From the IMG/VR virus record IMGVR_UViG_3300008952_000115, positions 1 to 40,250 of that record: a stretch of 40,250 nt of DNA; one strand, given 5' to 3'. Source of the stretch: a virus. Shown one piece after another: positions 21,445 through 30,100 of this stretch. The first letter of the stretch is position 1; each line of letters opens with the position of its first letter. The notes below the pieces were generated by a model that was given only the letters and a program-made list of their open reading frames with translations, was not told the DNA's origin and ran no database searches. Position numbers and translations under genes: made by a program.

Positions 21445-22931
21445 TGCCTAAGAGAACCTTCAATATCAGCGATTTCAGCGGAGGAATAAATGAGTCCTCA
21501 AATGCGAGAGATATAAAAGACAATGAATTTGTAGCCCTTACAAATGTAATGGTTGATTATGGGGGAAAGATTAGGATTATGGGAGGTGAGAATGGGACTA
21601 CAGATATGCCTTCCGCAATTACTGCTAATTCTCCGGCGTTACCGAATCATGGATATGGTCTTTTTGCCTTTAGTGATGATAGAAATACATCTTCAACATT
21701 GACGAGGAATCATGTGGTAGCCATTTTTAATAATGGCGACTATGATGGGTCTGGTGGTGCTGGAGATATAATTTTGTATGAATCGTCTTTATCTGCTTGG
21801 ACTCAGGCGACATATCAAGCAACGACAAATAATACTCCGATGTTTTATGTTGGAGACGGGGTTATTAGGGCGTGCGGAGACCACGATTATTCTGTAATGT
21901 GGATGGGGTATGTTAGATTATCGCTCTTTCAGGATTCAAGCGGAAATGCGAGACGGGATATAGAACACTATGCGGTCAATTATTCCGGAAATCTTGATAC
22001 TCTTGATGAGCATAACGTAACACTTGCGCTTGATGACTCTTCTTCTGAGAATCCAAATGGAACTGCAATAGGAACTACTGCGGGGAAAATAACTCTTGCT
22101 TATTGGAGGGGAGAACAGGGTGGATGGAAGGGTACATACAGGTTTGGTATATCTCCCGTTTATGTTGGGGGTCAGGAGTCTGGTATTTCTGAAGTCCCCG
22201 GAGAGATTGGCATGGCAAATGAGAAACTTATGCTTCAGGTGTATATTACGCATGGTTTTAAGAGCACTGAGCCAACAACACCTGCGGCGGGTACATCAGC
22301 AGATGATAGGATTATTGGATATAATATTTATTGGCGTGAAACCGGAAATGAAATGTGGTTTTTATTAGACTATGTTGATGTCCTCGATGGAGGAGAAGAA
22401 ACGTGGGAGTGGTATAATGATACGGATAAAGCAAAGGGTATTTACTCAGGAACATTTTCCATTGAAGCCAGCCAGCCCGCGTCTCTTGTTGCTGGGGCTA
22501 CAACCACCTTTAGTGCGAATGTTGCTGGGCAAACAACAAATGATATTCAGGGAAAACCAGTTATTCTAAAAGTTGAGGGCTTTTTTCTTGACCCTGTTTA
22601 TAAAACAGTAGATTCTCTTGGTGAAGACACAACAATTCAGGCAGATGTTGTAAATCCGGCAGTTACTGGGGACTACCACTTTAAGGCAACGCTTATGGAT
22701 AAGAACTATTTTCCCATTTCCACAGCCACACAATCAGCAAAAACGATTACTTCTGGAGCGAATCCAGCAGAGCAGTCGCAAAAATATGAAAGAAGAGTTT
22801 TTGAAGCTCCAGAGAAATCAGACCCCGGCGGAGGAGGCTCTGGTGGTCATAGCCCCGGTGGGCAAGGCGCTGGAGGTAACGACGAAAGTGGAGCTCATGT
22901 TAACGATTGGATTGACGTGATAGCAAAATAA
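21444..22931 (+). CDS. tail nozzle-like protein, N-terminal half
   Basis: 495 residues beginning FNISDFSGGINESSNARDI, the signature start of many podovirus tail-tube/nozzle proteins, which then bind the portal/adaptor. The rest is beta-rich, with IYWRETGNEMWF and an Ig-like region (about residues 340-430) and a Gly-rich end (GGGGSGGHSPGGQGAGGN) before the stop. Usually this family is one longer chain with a beta-propeller; here the propeller is in the next frame, joined by a TAATG junction. The gene is either split or a two-subunit version. Confidence 0.65.
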   Translation: MPKRTFNISDFSGGINESSNARDIKDNEFVALTNVMVDYGGKIRIMGGENGTTDMPSAITANSPALPNHGYGLFAFSDDRNTSSTLTRNHVVAIFNNGDYDGSGGAGDIILYESSLSAWTQATYQATTNNTPMFYVGDGVIRACGDHDYSVMWMGYVRLSLFQDSSGNARRDIEHYAVNYSGNLDTLDEHNVTLALDDSSSENPNGTAIGTTAGKITLAYWRGEQGGWKGTYRFGISPVYVGGQESGISEVPGEIGMANEKLMLQVYITHGFKSTEPTTPAAGTSADDRIIGYNIYWRETGNEMWFLLDYVDVLDGGEETWEWYNDTDKAKGIYSGTFSIEASQPASLVAGATTTFSANVAGQTTNDIQGKPVILKVEGFFLDPVYKTVDSLGEDTTIQADVVNPAVTGDYHFKATLMDKNYFPISTATQSAKTITSGANPAEQSQKYERRVFEAPEKSDPGGGGSGGHSPGGQGAGGNDESGAHVNDWIDVIAK

Positions 22932-24064
22932 TGCCAAACTATGCACTAAAACTACCGGGCGGACATCACGATGGATATTTGCATTCATCTCCAAACTATG
23001 GTAAGCCGTATCTTGAAGAAAGAACTGCAATTAACGAGATGAGATGGCGTGCGGCTACAATTATTAACAGGGTTGCCTTTATTGGGAATGTTCTTGTAAA
23101 AGATAAGAACGGGGTTGAGAAGACCTATAGTGATTCGGTATTTAAGTCAAGACCGGGTAGATATGATACATTCCCATCTTACAGCAGGTTGGATATAGAA
23201 GTTAGAGACGGGGACGAAATCATGGCTCTGCTGAGTTACTCTGATAAGCTTTTAGTATTTAAGGAGCACTCTTTGTATATCATAAGAGTGGAGGGTGGAA
23301 GCGAAATGGTTGAGTCCTATCATAAGCATAAAGGCATCCATCAAACGAGCGGGGCATTCCAAACGGATTATGGTTGTGTCTGGGCAAATTCAATGGGGGT
23401 TTATATCTATGACGGTAAAAATGTGCTAAACTTACTTGAAAAGGGCGGAGAAAGAGTAATAAAGGAGTCCACTTGGTCTTCATTTTTTGACACAGATGAG
23501 CATGCAGTGGGGTTTGCCCCAAAGAAGCGACATATTATTATAAGTTCTGGTGCTTCCGGAGATGCCTATATCTATGATATGGTTACAGGGGCTTGGACGT
23601 TTTCAAGCGGAATGCTTCAGTCTGGAAAAAGGTCGAATTTTGCAGTAAATCATAACGGAGATTTATTTACCGCGTATACAAATTCGGGTATTCGGTTCAA
23701 ATATTGGGATGACGACCCAAGCACCCATCAAACAGCTACAATATCTAATGTAGATATAACGACAAAAGATTATGATTTTGGAGAACCGGCTATAAGGAAA
23801 AAGATTTATAAGGTTTACGTAACCTACACTGGCGGCTCAGCACAAGCTCTCGATGTAGAGTATAAGCTGGACGGCACTGGTTCTTGGTTGCAGTTTGACA
23901 GCAATCTAAACGACACTACCGGGAATCAGGTTGTTGCAGAACTCATACCGAGCGCATCAATAAACAATGCTAAAAGCATTCAGCTTAAGATAAGCGGAAC
24001 TGCAAACAGGCTATTTGAGCTTAATGACATGTCAATCGTTTACCGAGCAAAATATATTAAATAA
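22931..24064 (+). CDS. tail nozzle-like protein, beta-propeller half
   Basis: 377 residues. It has repeated propeller blades: LDIEVRDGDEIMALLSY, KLLVFKEHSLYIIRVEGG, GCVWANSMGVYIYDGKNVLN, KKRHIIISSGASGDAYIYDM and GAWTFSSGML. This blade order is typical of the T7 gp12/P22 gp10 nozzle family that closes the tail and releases DNA. The last 100 residues are a beta-domain (VTYTGGSAQALDVEYKLDG). The ATG overlaps the previous stop as TAATG and lies in another frame, so the two halves are co-translated rather than fused. Confidence 0.65.
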   Translation: MPNYALKLPGGHHDGYLHSSPNYGKPYLEERTAINEMRWRAATIINRVAFIGNVLVKDKNGVEKTYSDSVFKSRPGRYDTFPSYSRLDIEVRDGDEIMALLSYSDKLLVFKEHSLYIIRVEGGSEMVESYHKHKGIHQTSGAFQTDYGCVWANSMGVYIYDGKNVLNLLEKGGERVIKESTWSSFFDTDEHAVGFAPKKRHIIISSGASGDAYIYDMVTGAWTFSSGMLQSGKRSNFAVNHNGDLFTAYTNSGIRFKYWDDDPSTHQTATISNVDITTKDYDFGEPAIRKKIYKVYVTYTGGSAQALDVEYKLDGTGSWLQFDSNLNDTTGNQVVAELIPSASINNAKSIQLKISGTANRLFELNDMSIVYRAKYIK

Positions 24065-24249
24065 TGGCTAACAACGAATCACCAATGATGTCCACAAGTA
24101 AAGTTCCTATAAAAATAGGTTCTCCGACGATTTCGGAGATGAAAGAAGGAATGCCGCAGATACGAGCAGTCCCCGGAAAGGGTTTGTTTCAGTTTGTGAG
24201 GGTTGGAGATATGGTGTACCACATAAGACTAAGGCGAGGATTACCATAA
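24064..24249 (+). CDS. small tail-module hypothetical protein
   Basis: 61 residues, overlapping its neighbours at both ends by TAATG. The sequence (KVPIKIGSPTISEMKEGM, then VPGKGLFQFVRVGDMVYHIR) is mostly beta-like. Similar small proteins often follow nozzle genes in environmental podoviruses, from memory. No role proposed beyond virion context. Confidence 0.65.
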   Translation: MANNESPMMSTSKVPIKIGSPTISEMKEGMPQIRAVPGKGLFQFVRVGDMVYHIRLRRGLP

Positions 24250-25355
24250 TGGCAGACAATATACCAGCATTGCTCTCCGAGGGGGAGGTTGTGCTAAATA
24301 AAAATCAGCAGAAATCACTTGGAAAGCTTTTGGGGGTTTCGCCATCGGAGGCACTTAAGGCTATAGGAGTCCCCGGATTTGAACATGGTGGCTTGGTTAA
24401 AAAATACGAATATGGCGGAAGGGTGTCTCCGGATACATTAGTCGAGGGGGCGTATTCTGAGGAGGGGGCGAGCAGTGATGCTCTTCTCAGAAGGCTTGCT
24501 GTTCTTAAAAACCAAGCGCTTGAAGAAGATAAACAGCGCTTTAATGCTATTGAAGCCGGCGGAGGGGCGGTTTTAGACATCAATAAAGCTGTAAAAGAAT
24601 GGGATATGTCTAAAGCTGGGGGCTACAAGGGCGGATTTATGAAGTTTGTGACAGAAGACCCGAAGATTACCGGCGAGTTCATGGAAAAGGGTGTTGGAAG
24701 GATGTCTGAATCTGGAAAGTCTGCCAAAGGAATACTTGGGCATGCGAGAGAAATGATTAACAATCCGTTTGCCGATAGCACTTCTCCTGCTGTAGTAAAG
24801 CCAAAGGTTGTGAGCCAAAAAGTTCCCGGGAATCGGGAATGGGGCGCAGACCCGGTTGAAGAAGCCAGAACCTCAATGATTGAGGCGTGGGGCGGAGACC
24901 CAGCAGATAAGAAATTCTTTCAAAGCATGAAGGGTAAGGATATATCGAAGGAACAGATTGCTTCAGCTAAGAAATATCAGAAAATGAAAAAAGAAGCATT
25001 GGAAAAGGCAGGAAAAAAAGCAACTACCGAGGGGGCTAAAAAGGCAAGCGCTCTTGGGAAAGCAGGAGATGCTGTTGGGAAAGCAGGAGGAAAAGCAACT
25101 ACCGAGGGGGTTAAAAAGGCAAGCGCTCTTGGGAAAGCAGGAAAGGTTGCCGGGGCGGCTGGGAATGCAATGACAGCAAAGGATATATTTAATAAAAATA
25201 AAACCGGAACTCAGAGGGCAAGCTCAGCCATTGCTACTGCTAACTTAGCAAACCCAGAGCCTATTAGCAGATGGTCCATCGCGGCTCTAACATCGCTTTA
25301 TAATATGTTTTCCAAAGATAAGAAAAAGCCAAGTTTTAGTAGGTATATGAGATGA
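24249..25355 (+). CDS. internal virion/ejection-type protein with Ala-Lys repeats
   Basis: 368 residues. It opens with DNIPALLSEGEVVLNKNQQK and GFEHGGLVKKYEYGGRV, a GG-rich motif set common in phage ejection and tape-measure-like proteins. Residues 95-215 contain a predicted soluble domain. Residues 253-302 are two copies of a 25-residue Ala/Lys/Gly repeat (KKATTEGAKKASALGKAG pattern), encoded by a 75-bp tandem duplication. The C-terminus is basic. The repeats are likely helical and membrane- or DNA-active. It begins the run of probable internal proteins before the giant gene. Confidence 0.55.
   Translation: MADNIPALLSEGEVVLNKNQQKSLGKLLGVSPSEALKAIGVPGFEHGGLVKKYEYGGRVSPDTLVEGAYSEEGASSDALLRRLAVLKNQALEEDKQRFNAIEAGGGAVLDINKAVKEWDMSKAGGYKGGFMKFVTEDPKITGEFMEKGVGRMSESGKSAKGILGHAREMINNPFADSTSPAVVKPKVVSQKVPGNREWGADPVEEARTSMIEAWGGDPADKKFFQSMKGKDISKEQIASAKKYQKMKKEALEKAGKKATTEGAKKASALGKAGDAVGKAGGKATTEGVKKASALGKAGKVAGAAGNAMTAKDIFNKNKTGTQRASSAIATANLANPEPISRWSIAALTSLYNMFSKDKKKPSFSRYMR
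25006..25155. repeat. 75-bp tandem duplication in the internal virion gene
   Basis: Two units, 25006-25080 and 25081-25155, match closely, including an exact block from ACTACCGAGGGGG onward apart from one C/T change. The unit is 25 codons, so copy number changes keep the frame. Confidence 0.85.
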
Positions 25356-25690
25356 GTCTTTCTAAAACACAATTAGATACAATTAAAAGGTATATGGAGA
25401 AATCTGGAGACGATGTTCTCGCTTGGACTGATAATAAACATAAATACAGAATATATGAATCTCCGGAGGACTCCGCATGGGCTGAGTACGATGTATTTGA
25501 TGACGTTTTTTGGATTGATGCCGCTTATGGAGAAAAGAATGTTAATAGGCATTGGAAAGTGATTAAGGCAATGGCAAAGGTTCTTGGGTGTAAAAAGATT
25601 CAGTTTATAACAAAGAGAAGCCCAAAGGCATTTGAGAAAAGGTTCGGATTTAAGACAATCCAATACAAAATGGAATATGAGTTAGACTGA
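25352..25690 (+). CDS. GNAT-like small protein, T7 gp13-type context
   Basis: 112 residues. The pattern KYRIYESPEDSAWAEYDVFD, VFWIDAAYGEKNVNRHWKVI, then GCKKIQFITKRSPKAFEKRFGFKT and KMEYEL follows the beta-alpha-beta order of GNAT acetyltransferases, with the F-x-K-R-x-GF-K box characteristic of their last helix and strand. The acetyl-CoA pyrophosphate loop (R/Q-x-x-G-x-G/A) is not evident. T7-like phages carry a similar small GNAT-like protein (gp13) beside their internal core genes. It overlaps the previous gene by four bases (ATGA) and the next as TGATG. Confidence 0.55.
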   Translation: MSLSKTQLDTIKRYMEKSGDDVLAWTDNKHKYRIYESPEDSAWAEYDVFDDVFWIDAAYGEKNVNRHWKVIKAMAKVLGCKKIQFITKRSPKAFEKRFGFKTIQYKMEYELD

Positions 25691-26388
25691 TGGGAAAAGA
25701 CGCGGGCGTAAATAATACTTGGCATCCAGCCTCCGGTCAATGGGGCATCTTTGGGGATACTTCAGGACACCATACTGCTAACGAAGCCGGTGGCTTGATT
25801 AACCAGCAAATTGGCAGGGTTCAAAAAAGGCGCGGGGGAATCGCTGATTATTTCAAGGGTCTCGATGAATTAACAAAAGACATGTTTGCTCTCGATAGGT
25901 TTGACGCAGAACAAGCTCGTCACACCTTGGCGCTACAACAGGATGAGCTTAAGGGCGAGCAGAAAAAGATAGCGCTTGAAAAAGAGGGCATAGAAGACAG
26001 CAAAAACACAGCGCTTGCCCAGTTTATTAATGAGTCTTACAAGATTCCGATGGAATCCGATGTAAAAGAGTCGACAAGGGGGAATCTGGTTAGTGCATCA
26101 GATAAGTTTCTATCCAATCTCGATGAATCAACGAGGACTGCTAAAATGGACGAAACCATGAATACATATGGTAGGCAGGAAGAATTAGCAGACCTTGGAC
26201 TACAGGATATTTTAAGGGGAGGTAAAAAGCTTGCCCTTGATGAGATTGGGATTGATAGCGACATCAATAGAATTAATTTGAATGAGTATAAATCCCTGCT
26301 TGAGCTTGCAAGGTCGAGAACAAAAGAGTTCGAGGCTATTGAGGATGAAATTTTTGGACTTAGGACAGGGAAGCTGGAGTATAGCTAA
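25690..26388 (+). CDS. probable internal virion protein
   Basis: 232 residues, almost entirely charged helix after a polar first 30 residues (NTWHPASGQWGIFGDTSGHH). The middle has LDRFDAEQARHTLALQQDEL and LKGEQKKIALEKEGIE; no transmembrane segment. Position before the giant gene and coiled-coil composition match T7 gp14/15-like internal core proteins. Function is inferred from place and composition only. Confidence 0.55.
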   Translation: MGKDAGVNNTWHPASGQWGIFGDTSGHHTANEAGGLINQQIGRVQKRRGGIADYFKGLDELTKDMFALDRFDAEQARHTLALQQDELKGEQKKIALEKEGIEDSKNTALAQFINESYKIPMESDVKESTRGNLVSASDKFLSNLDESTRTAKMDETMNTYGRQEELADLGLQDILRGGKKLALDEIGIDSDINRINLNEYKSLLELARSRTKEFEAIEDEIFGLRTGKLEYS

Positions 26389-27173
26389 TGGCGTATCGAG
26401 AGAAAGTGTTTAATGCAAATCTTTTAACCGGATTGCTTTCCAAATATCTTACGCATCAGGCTGAAGAGCGTGATAAGTATTACGAAGAAGCTAAGCCAGA
26501 TTGGACGATTCGCGAGCATGATGGGAACTTGTATCGAATTGATGCTAAAAATAATACGGTGGAGCTTCTAAAAGGATTTTTGCCAAAAGAAGAAGAGCCT
26601 GAAGAACCTGAATATAAGGAGGTTATTACCTACGAGACAGATGATAATGAAACCCTATGGGATGGGTCGAATAATCCTGATTTTGGTAAAAAATTCAAGG
26701 TAACACACCATGAATTTACATCAGAATTTGGCAAGCCAATTAGAAAAGAAATTAGTAGGGAAGAGCACTCTAAAGGGTCAGGCGCAAACCAAGTAGCAAA
26801 AGTAGACTATGAGATGGACGAAGACAATAAGGAGTGGAAGGTTGAGTACAACGCTTCGGGGGAGGAGATTAAGAGAGAAAAAGTTAAGCAAAAAGCGCTC
26901 AAACCAAAGCTTTATAATGTATTGACGGAGGACGGCAGTGCGGTGTCAATGACTTGGGAGGAGGCAATGGATAGAGGCTATACGGAGGACGATATTATAT
27001 CGGCAACATCCCCTGAGAGTATATCAGAAATAGAGTTTTTTAATAAGCTTATGGAAGATTACAATAACGCCGAGACTGCCGAAGAAAGGGCTTGGATGTT
27101 TGATAAATTTTCGGACTTCTTCGGTAGAAGTGGTGAGGATGATGAGTTTGAACAATTCAGAACAGATAAATAA
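26388..27173 (+). CDS. hypothetical internal/virion protein
   Basis: 261 residues, very acidic (runs such as KEEEPEEPEYKE). A helical N-terminus (VFNANLLTGLLSKYLTHQAE) precedes a beta-like region (DWTIREHDGNLYRIDAKNNT) and a Lys/Glu-rich centre. The start overlaps the previous stop as TAATG and its own stop overlaps the giant gene start. Role unknown; it may accompany the ejection protein. Confidence 0.6.
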   Translation: MAYREKVFNANLLTGLLSKYLTHQAEERDKYYEEAKPDWTIREHDGNLYRIDAKNNTVELLKGFLPKEEEPEEPEYKEVITYETDDNETLWDGSNNPDFGKKFKVTHHEFTSEFGKPIRKEISREEHSKGSGANQVAKVDYEMDEDNKEWKVEYNASGEEIKREKVKQKALKPKLYNVLTEDGSAVSMTWEEAMDRGYTEDDIISATSPESISEIEFFNKLMEDYNNAETAEERAWMFDKFSDFFGRSGEDDEFEQFRTDK

Positions 27174-30100
27174 TGTCACAGCTTTTTTCTGTTGGTGAAA
27201 AAAAATATAACATCCCAGATGAGCGTATCAATGATTTCTTGGAGAAATATCCTGATGCGGTAAAGATAAAGTCTGTAAAGTATAGGGTTGGGGATAAAAA
27301 CTATACTATACCCCAGAGCATTGAGGGAGATTTTTTAAGGAAGAACCCCAATGCCAAAAGCGTGTCAGCCGCTCCAGCCCCGAAAGATGCAGGAGACCTT
27401 GATAAAGAGCTTGATGCTGTAGTTGGGGCAATATCTACTTTTGAATCCGGAGATGTGTCTACCCGCCATAACAATCCCGGAAATATCCAATATTCTGATT
27501 CTGTGGCTCAAAGATATGGGGCAAAAATTGGAGAGGAATATGTAGATGATTTTGGCGCGTCAAGAAACCACGCCTTTTTTGAAGACCCAGCAAGCGGTTT
27601 GCTTGCCCTGTATGATGTGGCTGGAGACCTTTGGGAAAAGTCTGGAAAAGACCCGCGTAAGTTTGCGGAAGTCTACTCCGGTTCTTCTGATTCCACAGTT
27701 ATAAATAATTACACCAATGAGATAAAAAGCAATTTGGCTCAAATAGAGATTGATTCTGCCGGGGAAAGGGAACAGCCGGATAAAATTCTTGATGCAGAAA
27801 TCGAAAGAATAGAGTCTGGTGGCGAGGGCGAAACGCAGATGCCCGCACCGTTTTTTGACCCGAATAATCTTGCCGCAAGCGGATACTTTGACCCAAGCGC
27901 TCCGCCTCCAACAATGATGAATGTTGAATCTTTTGAGGATGTTGGGGTTAATGTTCCGGACTGGGGTTCAAGCCCAATTTTTGATGTTGGCGGAGTTGGA
28001 CAAAGATTAAAGCCAGTTACAGATGCTACTATGGCTTCATATTATGAAGCTTTGGGGGATAGAGCTCCGGCTGTTTTTATTCCGGGGACTCCGGAGAACT
28101 TGGCATATACTGAGCTATCTCACCAAAAAGAGATTTATGATAAGTTTGGGACGATAACGGGGAACTTTAAGAGGTCAATAAATAAGGCTGTTGGCGGAGC
28201 TCCTATCATTGGTGGCTATACCAATGAACTAACAGGTATGAATGAGTGGGGGCTTTCTCCGGGTGCTTCGCAATATTTCAATGAGCATATTTCTCCGGGT
28301 TTAAGGATTCTTGGTGCTAATAAAATAGGCACAGAAGATATTTTAGGGCTTGGTCAAATAGTTACTCAGTTTGCAGGTGTTGGGTTACTTTCATCGTCAG
28401 GTCTTGCAATGACATCTGGGGGAAGATTGATTTTGACCGCCGCTCAGTCAGGCGGCTGGAAAGCCCGAACAGCGGCAAGGGTTGGGAAGTCTATATTAGA
28501 CTTCAATCTGCACAATGTGCTTGAATATCACCCCGGAGATAAGGAATACGGGGGAGAATATGGAGGAGACTTTGAAGAGGGGTTGCTAAACGCTCTTAAA
28601 GAGAGGTTGAGTAAAGTTCCAGAGTCCTCGTTGCATGGGCTTTTGTTTGGGGTGTCCGGAAGCTTTAAGGGAGCAATTCCAAGTTACGGCTCATTGTTTG
28701 GCGTAGGGTATTATACAGGATATACCGGCACAGAGGGCACTGAAGAAGAAAAGAAAAAGGAAGCCCTTAAGTCCGGTGTGTTGCTTACAATGATGCACTA
28801 TTTTAATACGCTCGCCATGCCAGAAGCAAAAATGAAGGCTAAGGAGCTTGCCGAAAAGGTATACCAAATAGATGAATTACCGGTAAGGGTCTCTCTTGAG
28901 CTTATGAAACAGGCTGAATCAGCCTATAAAAAGCCCAGCAAAGAGAGCTCTCTAAAGACAGCCAGAGAAATTGCCAAGGAAAAGACCGGAGAAGAAGCAA
29001 CTGGTGAGAAAAAGGATACATATGAGCCATCGCGAAAGACTGAAATAGAGCTTGAGGGCAAAACAAACGTAGAAGAAATAGCTACAGAGAGAGGAAAGCT
29101 TCAAAAAGAAAGTAATGACCTATTTAAGAAATGGGAGGTTTTAAGGGAATCTGGGAATACCAAAGAAGCTGATATAGTAGAGGCAAGGATTCAAAGCCTC
29201 CAAGCTGAAATTAAAGCCTTTGATGCTTTTATACCGTCTGGCGTTGCCTCAGCCGAAAAGAGAAGTCCTCGTGGAAAAATAGTAGAGAAGGCAGAGGCTG
29301 GGGAAATCATTTCACCAGAAAGGGTTGACAGCAGGGGTAATATAATTGAGCCCGGAGTTCCGGGAGATATTGTTCTTCCGTTTGGTGGAAAAGGTGCAAA
29401 GTCTGAGGTAAAAACCAAAGAACAGGTAAGAGAAGAAACCGAAAGGAAGCTTCTTACCGAGGGTAAGGGAATATCCTCAGAAGAGATAACCACTGGAAGT
29501 CAGGTCAGGATAACGGGTATTGAAAAACATGGCGGGAAGGTTGCAAATGTTCTTGGGGTTAAGACTAACGGGGTGGTACGAACACACATACCGGGGGTTG
29601 GCAAAAGAAACTTTAAGATGGAGGATGTTGAGCTTGTTCCAAGGGCTATGCCGGGGGAATTACTTAAAGACCCCGTAGAGCTGAAAAGCGGTGAGGAAAA
29701 AATAATTGTTGGGGTAGCCCCATATCGCAATGAGCCGGTAAAAAATTCCAGAGAAGCCCAAAAAATAAGAAACAAAAATAAGGTTAAGATTGCGTTGGAG
29801 CAGTATAAAAATATTGCGAAACTTGTTGGAACTGAGGTTTCTGAGACTAAAAATGTGATTGGCGGGTACACAGATGCGTCAGGCAGGTTTGTTAGGGAAG
29901 TTAGTCACATTGTGGTTCTTAAAGACCCGAGCAAATCTAAAGAATTTAGTGCGGCTGTTGGTGCTTTATCCCCAGATTACCAACACTCAGTAATTAAAGC
30001 TAAGGCAAGCAATAAGGGTAAGCATACCGAAGTTCAAATTTCTTTTAATTCTAAGGCAGAGGCGGAAAGGGCGCTAAAGTCCATAGAGAAAAATAATGAG

